Below are positions 1-8,233 of a DNA stretch of 64,000 bases, piece after piece. How positions within the stretch are numbered: the stretch's first letter is position 1; every line of letters starts with the position of its first letter. The position numbers and the translations under genes were made by a program. This DNA is from Bacilli bacterium (GTDB taxonomy: Bacteria; Bacillota_I; Bacilli_A; RFN20; CAG-826), in the NCBI GenBank assembly GCA_017619815.1, contig JAFZRR010000017.1:1-64000 (forward strand). The letters are read 5' to 3'. The notes under the pieces are model-generated. The model was not told the DNA's origin and searched no databases. It worked only from the letters and a program-made list of their open reading frames with translations.

Positions 1-464
1 ACAAATTGAAATCCATTCTTTTGAATAACTTTGTTACTTCCAATATTTGCGACTTCTGCGCGGATAGTTATTTTCTTAAATCCAAGTGTGAATAAATAAT
101 CTTTGAAAGCTGAAAAGACTTCAGTCATGTATCCTTTGTTCCAACATTTATTTGCTATGCAATATCCAACTTCTGGAACACCGTCAATGTATTTTACAAC
201 ATCGATGCCACCGACAAGTTCACCACTATCTTTTAAGGTAATACCAAATCTAATGGTTGTAGGGTCTTTATATTGATTTACCCACATAGTAACAATTTGT
301 CTTGTGACTTCGATATTCTCATGTACTGGCCAAGTTAAATATTTCACTACTTCAGGATCACTTGCCCAGTTAGAAAACATTTCATACTCGTCTCCAAGTT
401 TGAATTCTCTAAGTAATAATCTTTCAGTTTCTATCGTACTTTTCTTGTTCATACTTGATTTCAT
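1..464 (-). CDS. GNAT N-acetyltransferase, RimJ/RimL type (3' end outside window)
   Basis: The reading frame runs from the ATG at 464 to the left edge without a stop, giving about 154 residues of an acetyl-CoA dependent N-acyltransferase. The start has the family's ERLLLREF strand; the middle has the GGI-x-V segment and an EVGYCIANKCWNKGYMTE stretch, which is the usual acetyl-CoA loop region of RimJ/RimL proteins; then KITIRAEVANIGSNKVIQKNGF, typical of the C-terminal part. Substrate cannot be told (ribosomal protein N-terminus, small amine or antibiotic). A second in-frame ATG at 452 is equally possible, as neither has a clear ribosome site. It lies just behind the terminator of the flotillin operon, so it may have its own promoter or depend on read-through. 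Confidence 0.8.
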   Translation of the reverse strand, partial: MKSSMNKKSTIETERLLLREFKLGDEYEMFSNWASDPEVVKYLTWPVHENIEVTRQIVTMWVNQYKDPTTIRFGITLKDSGELVGGIDVVKYIDGVPEVGYCIANKCWNKGYMTEVFSAFKDYLFTLGFKKITIRAEVANIGSNKVIQKNGFQF

Positions 465-470
465 TATATA

Positions 471-499
471 AGAAAAGATCCCCACGTTTAATGGGGATC
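471..499 (-). terminator. Intrinsic terminator of the flotillin operon
   Basis: On the minus strand a GATCCCC/GGGGATC stem (477-483 with 493-499, 9-nt loop) is followed by TTTTCTTATA. It lies 22 nt past the stop of the flotillin gene. Confidence 0.75.
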
Positions 500-521
500 C
501 CTACTTTTAGATTTTATAAGA

Positions 522-2003
522 CTATTGTGCAGCTTTTTTATTGCTGATCACTTTGTCTCCAAAGTATCCAAGTAGTAATGATTTGAGATCAATACCTAAG
601 GTTTTGTTTAAACCTGCGAAGATTTGATCACCGTGTTGTTGAATCTCACTGACGAGTTTGGCTTCATTGCCTTCTCCGTACATTGTAATACCATCAATTT
701 GTGCAAGAGCAGCAGCGATTGGTTCACTATAGGCTCTGACCGTTTCTGGTAAGACATTGGATTCAAGGATGAGTTTGAGTGTAGCGGCATCATTATATGA
801 TTTCATGGCATCCGCTTTTGCTTTGATGGCATCAGCTTCGGCTTGGCCTTTGGCTTCAATGCCTTTGGCTTCTGCTAATGCAGCTTCCTTATTGGCATCC
901 GCTTCCACTCTAACGGCTGTGGCGCCTTCTTCACGTGCTTTTCTTTCCGCTTCTGCGGCCACTCTCTTGATTTCGGCTTTTCTTTGAGCTTCGATGAGTT
1001 CGGCTTCAGCGGCAGCTTTTCTCTTGAAGAGTTCTGCTTCAGCAGCTTTCTCTGCGGCATATTTTTCGGCATCGGCTTTCTTGTTGATTTGAGCCGCTAA
1101 TTTCTTTTCGGCTAATTCGACTTCTTTGTTGCCGAGTTCAACTTCGCGTTCTCTCTTTGAGATTTCCGCATTTGTAGTTGCGACGTTGATTTCTTCTTGT
1201 CTCTTTTGTTCTTGAATCTTATATGCGGCATCAGCATCTGCTTTCGCGGTATCTGTTTGGATCTTTAATGATGCTTCTTTTAAGGCATATTCAGTATTCT
1301 TTTGAACAATGATTGTCTTGGAATTGACTTCGGCTTCATTGGCATCTTGAGCGGCTTTTGCTCTGGCAATGGAGACATCTCTTTCCGCATTTGCTTTAGC
1401 AATCGCGGCTTCTTTAGAGATTTGAGAGATGTTATCAATACCGAGGTTTTCAATAACATTATTTCTATCAGAGAAATTTTGAATGTTGAAGTTCACAAGT
1501 TCGATGCCGAGTTTTCCCATATCTGGGATGACGTTCTCTTGAACTTTTGTGGCAACACCTTTTCTATCTTGCACGAGTTCGCGGATACCGACTGTGCCAA
1601 CGATTTCTCTCATATTGCCTTCAAGAACTTGTTTCACTTGTTCAATGAGATCTTCTTGGCTCATTCCTAATGTAGCTTCAAACGCTCTTTCAAGGAGTTC
1701 TGGGTCGCTGCTGATTTTAAGATTCGCAACACCATCAACATTTATGTTGATAAATTCATGTGTTGGGATTGGTTCGCGAGTCTTGATGTCGACTTGGAAA
1801 ACCTTTAATGATAAACGGTCTTTTCTTTGTAAGAATGGAAGTCGCCAACCAGCTTTGCCTCTTAATATTTTTCTTTTTCCTAATCCAGAAATCATAATTG
1901 CTTCATCTGGACCAGCTTTTGTGTATGAGCAGAGTAAGAAAATAATTAATAAAACTAACACTGCAACACCGATGAGAATCCAAATCCATAAATACTTCAA
2001 CAT
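522..2003 (-). CDS. Flotillin-like SPFH/band 7 membrane protein
   Basis: Predicted membrane scaffold of the flotillin (FloT/YuaG) class, which organises membrane microdomains and fluidity. It has one N-terminal hydrophobic segment (about residues 3-27), an SPFH/band 7 domain to about residue 200, then a long Glu/Ala/Lys-rich heptad region (about 200-400) with AEAEL, AEAERKA and KAKADA repeats typical of the flotillin coiled coil, and a short C-terminal helical tail. The 493 residues match the family's roughly 500. The start is fixed by a strong AAGGAGGT ribosome site 7 nt upstream. It is the second gene of an operon with the 123-residue protein. No NfeD partner, the usual neighbour of flotillins, is present here. 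Confidence 0.93.
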   Translation of the reverse strand: MLKYLWIWILIGVAVLVLLIIFLLCSYTKAGPDEAIMISGLGKRKILRGKAGWRLPFLQRKDRLSLKVFQVDIKTREPIPTHEFININVDGVANLKISSDPELLERAFEATLGMSQEDLIEQVKQVLEGNMREIVGTVGIRELVQDRKGVATKVQENVIPDMGKLGIELVNFNIQNFSDRNNVIENLGIDNISQISKEAAIAKANAERDVSIARAKAAQDANEAEVNSKTIIVQKNTEYALKEASLKIQTDTAKADADAAYKIQEQKRQEEINVATTNAEISKREREVELGNKEVELAEKKLAAQINKKADAEKYAAEKAAEAELFKRKAAAEAELIEAQRKAEIKRVAAEAERKAREEGATAVRVEADANKEAALAEAKGIEAKGQAEADAIKAKADAMKSYNDAATLKLILESNVLPETVRAYSEPIAAALAQIDGITMYGEGNEAKLVSEIQQHGDQIFAGLNKTLGIDLKSLLLGYFGDKVISNKKAAQ

Positions 2004-2049
2004 AAACTTTTACCTCCTTCTTTGAAAATTTTACTGTTTGTATTTAGGG

Positions 2050-2077
2050 GCATTTCTTTAACCCCTTATAGAAATGC
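2050..2077 (-). other. Intercistronic hairpin upstream of the flotillin gene
   Basis: AGAAATGC/GCATTTCT arms (2070-2077 with 2050-2057) form an 8-bp stem with a 12-nt loop directly after the stop codon of the 123-residue gene. No T-run follows, so it is more likely an mRNA stability or partial attenuation element than a terminator. Confidence 0.45.
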
Positions 2078-2079
2078 TG

Positions 2080-2451
2080 TTACTTTTGTCCCCCTGTAAT
2101 GAGAATTGTTAATACATTCGCCTCAGGATCCCAGCTTGTTTCAAACTGGACAGGGACTTTAGATAAATTGAGTTTGAGAACTTCTCCAATTTGTTTCATA
2201 AGTGTTGTGGAAGAAATTCTCGCAAAGCTTTTGTTTCTCTCTAATTTGAGAAGACAACTTTCATCAAGATCACCAGACTCCACGACTGTTTTGGTAAGTG
2301 GTTGGATAACAATATTTCCGTTATCGTCTAATCCCACTTGAACCTTATATGCATCTTCGAACGGATACATCGCGGTAGTATTAAGTGTGATGTTATTTGC
2401 ATAGAGAGATGCTACGCCATTTTTGGCTTTAACATTGAACCATTTAATCAT
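2080..2451 (-). CDS. Conserved-looking 123-aa protein of unknown function, flotillin operon
   Basis: I do not recognise a family. The protein starts MIKWFNVKAKNG, is soluble (no signal or membrane segment), and looks like two mixed alpha/beta halves; the second half has a KQIGEVLKL helix and a strand-rich end, VLTILITGG. The start at 2451 is chosen because an AAAGGAGC ribosome site lies 8-9 nt upstream and because the longer in-frame start at 2484 would lie upstream of the promoter -10 box (2476-2481). It is the first gene of the flotillin operon, in the place where nfeD often stands, so a role with the flotillin is a reasonable guess from position only. Confidence 0.75.
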   Translation of the reverse strand: MIKWFNVKAKNGVASLYANNITLNTTAMYPFEDAYKVQVGLDDNGNIVIQPLTKTVVESGDLDESCLLKLERNKSFARISSTTLMKQIGEVLKLNLSKVPVQFETSWDPEANVLTILITGGQK

Positions 2452-2475
2452 AGGTTTTTTGCTCCTTTCACCATT

Positions 2476-2504
2476 ATTATACATATTTATACATACATCT
2501 ACAA
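2476..2504 (-). promoter_or_regulatory. SigA-type promoter of the flotillin operon
   Basis: TTGTAG (2499-2504), 17-nt spacer, TATAAT (2476-2481) on the minus strand, about 20 nt ahead of the chosen ATG with its ribosome site in between. Confidence 0.75.
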
Positions 2505-2795
2505 ATAAAATCGTAAAAATCGTATTTGCTTATATTTTTCTTGATATAATCGCAAATAATATAATCCTTATTTAAATATATATAATGAAATATTTATTAA
2601 TAATTGTTTCAATATTGAGTAAATATGTTGCTTTTATGTATTAATGTGTATTTGCAAATATTCACCATTTTTTGATAATAAAACGTAAAAGCTCTCAAAG
2701 AGAGTTTTTTAAATATATTTTTATGGTAGAGCATTGTTCTGAGAACAATAAAGAATTCCTTCGTTATTTTACCCTACTGAAATAACCGATAATTT
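2505..2795. other. AT-rich intergenic region with one orphan terminator-like hairpin
   Basis: The space between two divergent promoters is very AT-rich and holds no convincing open reading frame. Its one clear structure is the hairpin described separately at 2687-2710. Several TATAAT-like words occur (for example 2545-2550 and 2560-2565) but none has a -35 box at the right distance. Confidence 0.6.
2687..2710. terminator. Orphan terminator-like hairpin
   Basis: CTCTC-AAA-GAGAG with flanking AAAAG/TTTTT pairing gives a 10-bp stem and a T-run on the plus strand (a shorter one on the minus strand). No annotated gene ends here, so it either insulates the promoter at 2796 or ends an unseen short RNA. 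Confidence 0.5.
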
Positions 2796-2824
2796 TTGCA
2801 TATTATGAAAAAATTGTATATAAT
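2796..2824 (+). promoter_or_regulatory. SigA-type promoter of the secreted protein gene
   Basis: TTGCAT (2796-2801), 17-nt spacer, TATAAT (2819-2824). The leader would be about 25 nt. Confidence 0.8.
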
Positions 2825-2856
2825 TCACAACAATCCGGCTTATCGGAGAAATGTTT

Positions 2857-4140
2857 ATGTTAATTGGTAAGGGGAAAAAGATATCTGTAATAGGCGCCGC
2901 CATGCTACCAGTAGTGATAGTTGGTGGTCTTTATATTGCTTCAAACAATAATATCAGATTGAGTAAAGCAAGCGCTTTTACTATGTCCCTCAATGCTAAT
3001 AATTCTCCAACACTTTCTAACGGTGCAGGTACCATGGTCGATGAGAAAAACATTACCTGGGAATACTCCAATGCTAGCGATTTAGCTAATGGCCACGTTA
3101 GTCTTAATCATCAAGGTTATTTTGGCATCAGTTCTTCAAGTATTTATGGTTACACAAACATTAGTGAATTAACTGTTAATTTTACCAAAGGCACCAATGG
3201 TGAATTATGGTTATTAACATCAATTAATGGAACAGACTGGAACGAACAAATCAAACTCACTTCCGGTCAATCCACAGATTACGCGAATAACTGGCGATAC
3301 ATTCGTTTCTATTGTTGGGACGCAGACAATAATCCAATTAATGTCACTTCTGTTAACTTTGGTTATGAATGTTCTGGAATCAGTAGCTCTGACGATGTTG
3401 ATTTGGCTTGTTATGATAACATTGTCAACACCTCAAATGTCATCGCGACAAAAGAAACAAGCACAAAATCACCATTAGATGGGAGCACAGAAGCGGTGAG
3501 ACTCACAAAAGATGGAACTGAAAATATATGGTGTGATTTCAGTTTAAGAGAATCTCGCCACGCTCATGATTTACATACTTTTGAAATTGAATTGGATTTC
3601 TATCACAAAAACAACAACACCAAACCTCAGATTGTATTTTTAAATGGAGACAAAAAAGTTGGTACAACTGCCAGTTATTCCGGTACAAAAACAAATTATC
3701 AGGTTAGTAATATAAATAGTGATTGGTGGCACATTACGATCCATATCACTTCTATTATAGTTCCAGCAGTTGAATCTGGTGATAGCGCAACCAGCAATAA
3801 TCCTGTTGACGGAATTAGAGTTATCAGCAGTAACTGTGTTATCGACAACTTAAGAATTGATTGCACCCCCTCGGATGAAAATCATCCATTAGGTCTTTAT
3901 AACAATTGGACTTCTTTTAATCATGGCACTCGCTTTTGGATGAAAGTATCTTGGGCAGGATATTTACATAGTTGCACATTCACTTATGATGTCCCAGATA
4001 TTATCGAGCAAATGCAAGGGACGGCTCATCCATTCTATTTATATGGAAATCAAGCTGGCACTGTTGTCGTTACCGCTCATTTAGTGGTTGGATATGACAG
4101 AAGATCAGTGACCATTACAAAAACAGTTGTAGTCAATTAA
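2857..4140 (+). CDS. Secreted protein, paralogue of the locus B exported protein
   Basis: Function unknown. The 427-residue protein has a basic start (GKGKK), a hydrophobic segment (about residues 9-26) and then a polar, Asn/Ser/Thr-rich, beta-strand-rich chain, as expected for an extracellular domain. Its second half aligns by eye with the protein at 23239-24213: AVRLTKDGT versus AIRLTNTAGT, WWHITIHIT versus WWHLEYFIT, VDGIRVISS versus INGVKIVDS, RFWMKVSWAG versus YYWMKIAWSG, and PFYLYGNQAGTVVVTA versus PFYLYGKKAGTIIATA. The GGAG ribosome site at 2845-2848 sits only 2 nt from the ATG at 2851 but 8 nt from the one at 2857, so 2857 is preferred. It stands alone, with no signal peptidase gene next to it. 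Confidence 0.8.
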   Translation: MLIGKGKKISVIGAAMLPVVIVGGLYIASNNNIRLSKASAFTMSLNANNSPTLSNGAGTMVDEKNITWEYSNASDLANGHVSLNHQGYFGISSSSIYGYTNISELTVNFTKGTNGELWLLTSINGTDWNEQIKLTSGQSTDYANNWRYIRFYCWDADNNPINVTSVNFGYECSGISSSDDVDLACYDNIVNTSNVIATKETSTKSPLDGSTEAVRLTKDGTENIWCDFSLRESRHAHDLHTFEIELDFYHKNNNTKPQIVFLNGDKKVGTTASYSGTKTNYQVSNINSDWWHITIHITSIIVPAVESGDSATSNNPVDGIRVISSNCVIDNLRIDCTPSDENHPLGLYNNWTSFNHGTRFWMKVSWAGYLHSCTFTYDVPDIIEQMQGTAHPFYLYGNQAGTVVVTAHLVVGYDRRSVTITKTVVVN

Positions 4141-4144
4141 AAAT

Positions 4145-4167
4145 GTCACCAATTAGGTGGCTTTTTT
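4145..4167 (+). terminator. Intrinsic terminator after the secreted protein gene
   Basis: GTCACC/GGTGGC stem with a 5-nt loop followed by a run of T, 4 nt after the stop codon. Confidence 0.85.
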
Positions 4168-4178
4168 AATACTTATAT

Positions 4179-4207
4179 TTGTTATAAAAGTTTTATTGTA
4201 ATAAAAT
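4179..4207 (+). promoter_or_regulatory. SigA-type promoter of the S41-like lipoprotein gene
   Basis: TTGTTA (4179-4184), 17-nt spacer, TAAAAT (4202-4207), 27 nt before the ATG. Confidence 0.65.
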
Positions 4208-4234
4208 CAAAATAATTGTTAGGGAGAAATCATT

Positions 4235-6031
4235 ATGAAAATCAAATATTCCATAATCCCACTCGTCTGTTCATTAGTCCTTGTTGGTTGCAAAACCAGT
4301 GGAGTCAAAGCAGATGATAAAATTAAATTCACTTCTAAAGAAATGACTACATATCTTTACACAGATAAAAGCAGTGTCAAAACTGAAGTATTTTTTAGAG
4401 ATGATATTTTAAAAGAGCTTCCATATATTTCTTTGAAGACTTATTACAACTTATTAACAAACCATGAACTAACAATTGTGAAAAGTGAAAATCATGTATA
4501 TACAGTCACAAGCGCGAATGGAGAAGTAGCCACAATCGACACAGCAAATGATACACTTTCTTGTGCGGATTATCAAAACTTCATCAGCACCACTATTTAT
4601 AGACAAGACAATGTTCCAAATGTCTATTTTGATGGGGCACCATTCTTAAGAGTGAAAAATGTCACTTCTGAAAAGCAACCAGTGGCGAAGAATATTGATT
4701 TCAAAAAATACAACATCAACTTAATTGGTAGAGATAATGATATCTATCTCCCATTAGCCACTGCTTCTAACTTATTCATGGGTCCAACCATGATTACATG
4801 TTTCTTTACACCAGATGCTATTTACTTCATTGATCCAAATGATCCAACTTGGGAAACTGGTTCTTTAATGCAACATTCACCATACTTCACTGGTTTAAAC
4901 AAAACATTCAAAAGCAAAGTTAGAACTGAAGATGAAGCAAGATTCTCTTATGGTGAATTATGTTTCTTAATTGATACCTATTATGGTTTGCCTGGAAGAG
5001 AATATCTCCACGCACCACTTAAAGAAACTAGAGATTTAGATAAGACTTTAAATGAATTTAACGATGTTACTAGACAAGCTAGAACATTCTTGAGGTCCAC
5101 AAATTACGCTGAATATTTAGCGGGTATTAAAATGCTTGATGCTTTCCTTTCTGACGCCGGTCACTCAGTTGTTGGTTTAGGAACTTCTTATTATTTAAAT
5201 CACGATTCTTCTTTGAATAAAGATGTGAATAACGTCTTAAAATCAATTAACTTCAATGAATATCAATACAAGGCTGCAAGTAATATTGGCCGTGATTATA
5301 TAAGCGGTCTATATGGCGCTAGACAAAGTGGTCCAAGTGTTTCTAACAATGGTTATGTCTTACAAGGAGACACATTGTTCTATAGATTTGATCAATTTGA
5401 TTTTGATATCAATCTTTGGAACAAATACTATAGCAAAGGTGCAACAGGCAACCTTCCAAAAGATGGTGTCGGTAACTTTAGAAAAATGTTAGAAACATAT
5501 AACGGAAATTCCACAGTTAAAAACGTTGTTGTGGATATCAGTTTGAACCCAGGTGGATTTGGCGATATCGTCTGTGCTTTTATGGGATTAATGAATCAAG
5601 ATACATATCAATGTTCCTATGACACAATTGGTGAAAGATTAATTAAAGTTAATTATGAATTTGATAAGAACTTCGATGGTGTCTTTGATGAACACGATGA
5701 TGAAGTCCACTACGATTTCAACTTTGCTGTTCTCTGTTCTGGATATTCCTTCTCTTGCGGTAACTTATTACCAGCCCAAGCAAAAGAAAGTGGAATTGCC
5801 TTATTAGGTGATAAGTCCGGTGGCGGTTCTTGTGCGGTTATCGATGCCGCTTCTCCAGAAGGTTTATATGTCAGATTATCTTGCCAAGACCATCTTTCCG
5901 GCATTGATGGAACTGATTATGAATTCGGTGTTCCTGTGGATTATACTTTAGTGCAAAATGGAGACTTCTCAAACTTCTTCAACATCAACTTAATGTCAGA
6001 GAAGATTAGTGATTTCTATTCTAGAGGATAA
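4235..6031 (+). CDS. Lipoprotein with S41 (tail-specific protease-like) C-terminal domain
   Basis: Predicted surface lipoprotein: signal peptide with lipobox LVGC, lipidated Cys19. The N-terminal 200 residues resemble no domain I know and have a DNDIYLPLATASNLF segment like the copper amine oxidase N-like/stalk domains. The C-terminal part (about 330-598) reads as an S41 serine peptidase fold: YRFDQFDFD, NVVVDISLNPGG, FAVLCSGYSFSCGN (the Ser of SFSC fits the catalytic position) and LLGDKSGGGSC. S41 proteins cut unfolded or C-terminal tails; the substrate is unknown. An AGGGAG ribosome site is 8 nt upstream and it is monocistronic. The PDZ domain of classic CtpA proteases is not obvious, so a tricorn-like or degenerate enzyme is possible. 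Confidence 0.78.
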   Translation: MKIKYSIIPLVCSLVLVGCKTSGVKADDKIKFTSKEMTTYLYTDKSSVKTEVFFRDDILKELPYISLKTYYNLLTNHELTIVKSENHVYTVTSANGEVATIDTANDTLSCADYQNFISTTIYRQDNVPNVYFDGAPFLRVKNVTSEKQPVAKNIDFKKYNINLIGRDNDIYLPLATASNLFMGPTMITCFFTPDAIYFIDPNDPTWETGSLMQHSPYFTGLNKTFKSKVRTEDEARFSYGELCFLIDTYYGLPGREYLHAPLKETRDLDKTLNEFNDVTRQARTFLRSTNYAEYLAGIKMLDAFLSDAGHSVVGLGTSYYLNHDSSLNKDVNNVLKSINFNEYQYKAASNIGRDYISGLYGARQSGPSVSNNGYVLQGDTLFYRFDQFDFDINLWNKYYSKGATGNLPKDGVGNFRKMLETYNGNSTVKNVVVDISLNPGGFGDIVCAFMGLMNQDTYQCSYDTIGERLIKVNYEFDKNFDGVFDEHDDEVHYDFNFAVLCSGYSFSCGNLLPAQAKESGIALLGDKSGGGSCAVIDAASPEGLYVRLSCQDHLSGIDGTDYEFGVPVDYTLVQNGDFSNFFNINLMSEKISDFYSRG

Positions 6032-6036
6032 AAAAT

Positions 6037-6064
6037 AAGCATCCTTACTTGGATGCTTTTTCTT
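6037..6064. terminator. Bidirectional terminator between convergent genes
   Basis: GCATCC/GGATGC stem (6039-6044 with 6051-6056) with T-runs on both sides. The stop codon of the minus-strand gene lies in the loop. Confidence 0.85.
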
Positions 6065-7199
6065 TTAGAAATTGTTTTAGGAATGAATATTTATTAGAGA
6101 ATGTTTCGTTAAAATAATTCTTATCAATATACATTTTTTCAAAGTCGGAATTTGAAAAAGAAATCATATATCTTGATACATCTGAACCATGGTCTTTATC
6201 ATCTTGATGAATGTATTCAGATTGCATAGCAAGATGGAATCCGATGTTCTGTCTTTTAGATGTGTACATAGTGGCTTTTTCAAAAACGATTTCAGAAATA
6301 TCATTCGCAGGCAAAAATAGTTTTCTAAACTTTTCAATCGAAGCTTGTTTGATTAAAGATAAATAATCTTCCACACTATCGATTTCGCCTTTGGTTAAGA
6401 ACAAGAGTTTTTCTTCCACAGATAGATTGGCAATACCAGATTTCAAATCATTAGCCCTTTCCGCAAATTCACAAAGTGCAAACTTTTGATTTGTCTTATC
6501 GTACACCATCGCCATCTGGCTCACCGCATATTCATTAAGTAATTTGTTATGACCGCTGATATAGACAAGTCTTCTTTTAAATGTATCTAAGTCACAACCG
6601 TAAATACTGATGAATTGTTTCATAAAGACACTGTCATTTATTTCTTCATAAGTCTTTTGTTCATTAATATAATCATCGCTTTCTTTGATTTTATTAATGG
6701 CTTCGCTGATAGCCTCATTAATGGCTTTTAATTCATGTTCATAAACGACTTTTTCGGATTCATCAAATCTAAATAAGATAAAGATTTTATTCGTGGATCC
6801 TAGTTTCCATTTCGTGTCATTGACGGTCTTAAAAGATTGTTCCACTAAAGCGTAGGAGAAAAGAGATATGCATAATGCGGGTGGGTCACCTGCTCGTATA
6901 CCAGAGAATATTTCAAAGACACATTGGTCTAAATCATATAACTTAATGCGTTCGTAAGAAGAGAAAGAGCCATTGTCTTTACTGACCATAATGCAGTCTT
7001 CATAAATGGTAATCGTTTGACTGTTATAGACTTCGTTATAATCGCGATATCCAATAAAAGAAAATTCAAATAGTTTCTTTTTTTGAATTCCACCTTTGAT
7101 ATAGGTACTGTTCTTTTCTTTGTTCCGCGTTAAAAGAATCACCACTAAAACAATGACAGTTAAACCTAAGACACTAAAACCAATTATGTATCCGATCAT
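6045..7199 (-). CDS. Membrane-anchored protein of unknown function, 384 aa
   Basis: I do not recognise the family. One N-terminal membrane helix (about residues 3-23) is followed by RNKEKN and a cytoplasmic-looking domain; the first third is beta-rich with a pattern like a PH-type fold (FIGYRDYNEVYNSQTITIYED), then helical segments rich in Glu/Lys. No catalytic motif stands out. An AAGGGGA ribosome site precedes the ATG. It is followed only by the shared terminator and seems to be transcribed alone. The topology, with a positive patch right after the helix, suggests the main domain is inside the cell. Confidence 0.7.
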   Translation of the reverse strand: MIGYIIGFSVLGLTVIVLVVILLTRNKEKNSTYIKGGIQKKKLFEFSFIGYRDYNEVYNSQTITIYEDCIMVSKDNGSFSSYERIKLYDLDQCVFEIFSGIRAGDPPALCISLFSYALVEQSFKTVNDTKWKLGSTNKIFILFRFDESEKVVYEHELKAINEAISEAINKIKESDDYINEQKTYEEINDSVFMKQFISIYGCDLDTFKRRLVYISGHNKLLNEYAVSQMAMVYDKTNQKFALCEFAERANDLKSGIANLSVEEKLLFLTKGEIDSVEDYLSLIKQASIEKFRKLFLPANDISEIVFEKATMYTSKRQNIGFHLAMQSEYIHQDDKDHGSDVSRYMISFSNSDFEKMYIDKNYFNETFSNKYSFLKQFLKEKASK

Positions 7200-7252
7200 A
7201 CTTCCCCTTTTAGATGATTCTGATTACTTCCAATATAAACTAAAAAATAAAA

Positions 7253-7272
7253 AACCACCACTAAGGATGGTT
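7253..7272 (-). terminator. Intrinsic terminator of the YhhN gene
   Basis: AACCATC/GGTGGTT stem with a 6-nt loop and TTTTTTA on the minus strand. Confidence 0.75.
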
Positions 7273-7296
7273 ATTTTATTTATTTGAAATAGTTAT

Positions 7297-8010
7297 TTAG
7301 ATAAGAAACAAAATGGAGAAGGCGATAACAAATTGAGCGATGTAATAAAACACGGAATATGTCGCCATATAGGCTTTGCTTCTTTGCCCTTCTTTGAAAT
7401 AAGCTCCTGTCAGCATCATGTCGCTTGCGCAGAAGCATATCGCTGCAGGAAGGAACATCACCAATGTGGTTAACGCAAACTTATATAAAATAGCCATGCA
7501 TAATGCAGAAGACACCATTGTGGTTAAACAATACAAATAGAATAGTCCAAAGATTAACATTCCTTTGCCAAAGTTGATTCCAACCTTTTTCGCCACGAGC
7601 ATATAAATACTGATAATGACGACTGGTAATACGAATGGGAGAATAATGAATAAAGTATTTCCTGGAATCCAAAAGTCGATTAATAAGCCCAAAATATAAC
7701 AAATATGGCCGATTGCAAAAGCAAACATACCAAGGAGTATCCAAATCTTCTTTGTCTTTGTGGTTATATATTTAAAACCAAGAAATAAATCACCGAGCAT
7801 TCCAAAGAATAAACCGAGCACTGTGAATAGTTTGAAAATAAAATGTCCTTCTTTATTTAAACAGAAGGCCACAATTCCTAACGCCACAAAGAATAATGAA
7901 GCGATAGTTTTAAAGATGATTGTTTTTAAAGAATAGTTAGTGACTTTGCTCACGATAAAAACAATCGACATAATCGTCCCAAGGACTAAAAGAATTATTG
8001 ATGGAATCAT
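7297..8010 (-). CDS. YhhN/TMEM86-family membrane protein (lysoplasmalogenase-like)
   Basis: Integral membrane protein of 237 residues with about eight hydrophobic helices. The two acidic motifs of the YhhN family are present: GMLGDLFLG around residue 75-83 and CASDMMLTG around residue 200, together with the FAIGHICYI segment between them. Family members hydrolyse the vinyl-ether bond of lysoplasmalogens; in this bacterium the true substrate is unknown. No ribosome site precedes the ATG, and a TATAAT box ends 8 nt upstream, so the mRNA may be leaderless. Confidence 0.82.
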   Translation of the reverse strand: MIPSIILLVLGTIMSIVFIVSKVTNYSLKTIIFKTIASLFFVALGIVAFCLNKEGHFIFKLFTVLGLFFGMLGDLFLGFKYITTKTKKIWILLGMFAFAIGHICYILGLLIDFWIPGNTLFIILPFVLPVVIISIYMLVAKKVGINFGKGMLIFGLFYLYCLTTMVSSALCMAILYKFALTTLVMFLPAAICFCASDMMLTGAYFKEGQRSKAYMATYSVFYYIAQFVIAFSILFLI

Positions 8011-8018
8011 ACGTTTTT

Positions 8019-8024
8019 ATTATA
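8019..8024 (-). promoter_or_regulatory. -10 box close to the YhhN start codon (leaderless type)
   Basis: TATAAT on the minus strand with 8 nt between it and the ATG at 8010. I cannot find a good -35 box at 16-18 nt. Confidence 0.5.
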
Positions 8025-8080
8025 GCTCACATAAGCTAGTTTGATTATCAAATAATCTAAACAAATATCAAAATTTAATA

Positions 8081-8114
8081 AACAAAAACGGGGTTCCAAG
8101 TGGTTCCCCGTTTT
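8081..8114 (-). terminator. Intrinsic terminator of the locus A operon
   Basis: AAAACGGGG/CCCCGTTTT arms (8106-8114 with 8085-8093) on the minus strand followed by TTTTTGTTTATT. It is the only terminator downstream of the seven-gene operon and lies about 120 nt past the last stop. Confidence 0.85.
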
Positions 8115-8233
8115 GATTAATAATCTATAATCGGTAGATTAATTCATCCATTTCAAAACATATTTGTTCGCGACGAAAACATCAGTTTTGATTTATATGA
8201 ATGAGCATTATTTGAGTTGTTAATTAACGATAA

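Noticed and set aside
1302..2025. Long plus-strand frames inside the flotillin gene
   Set aside because: Shadows of the repetitive coiled-coil coding region; no ribosome sites or recognisable domains.
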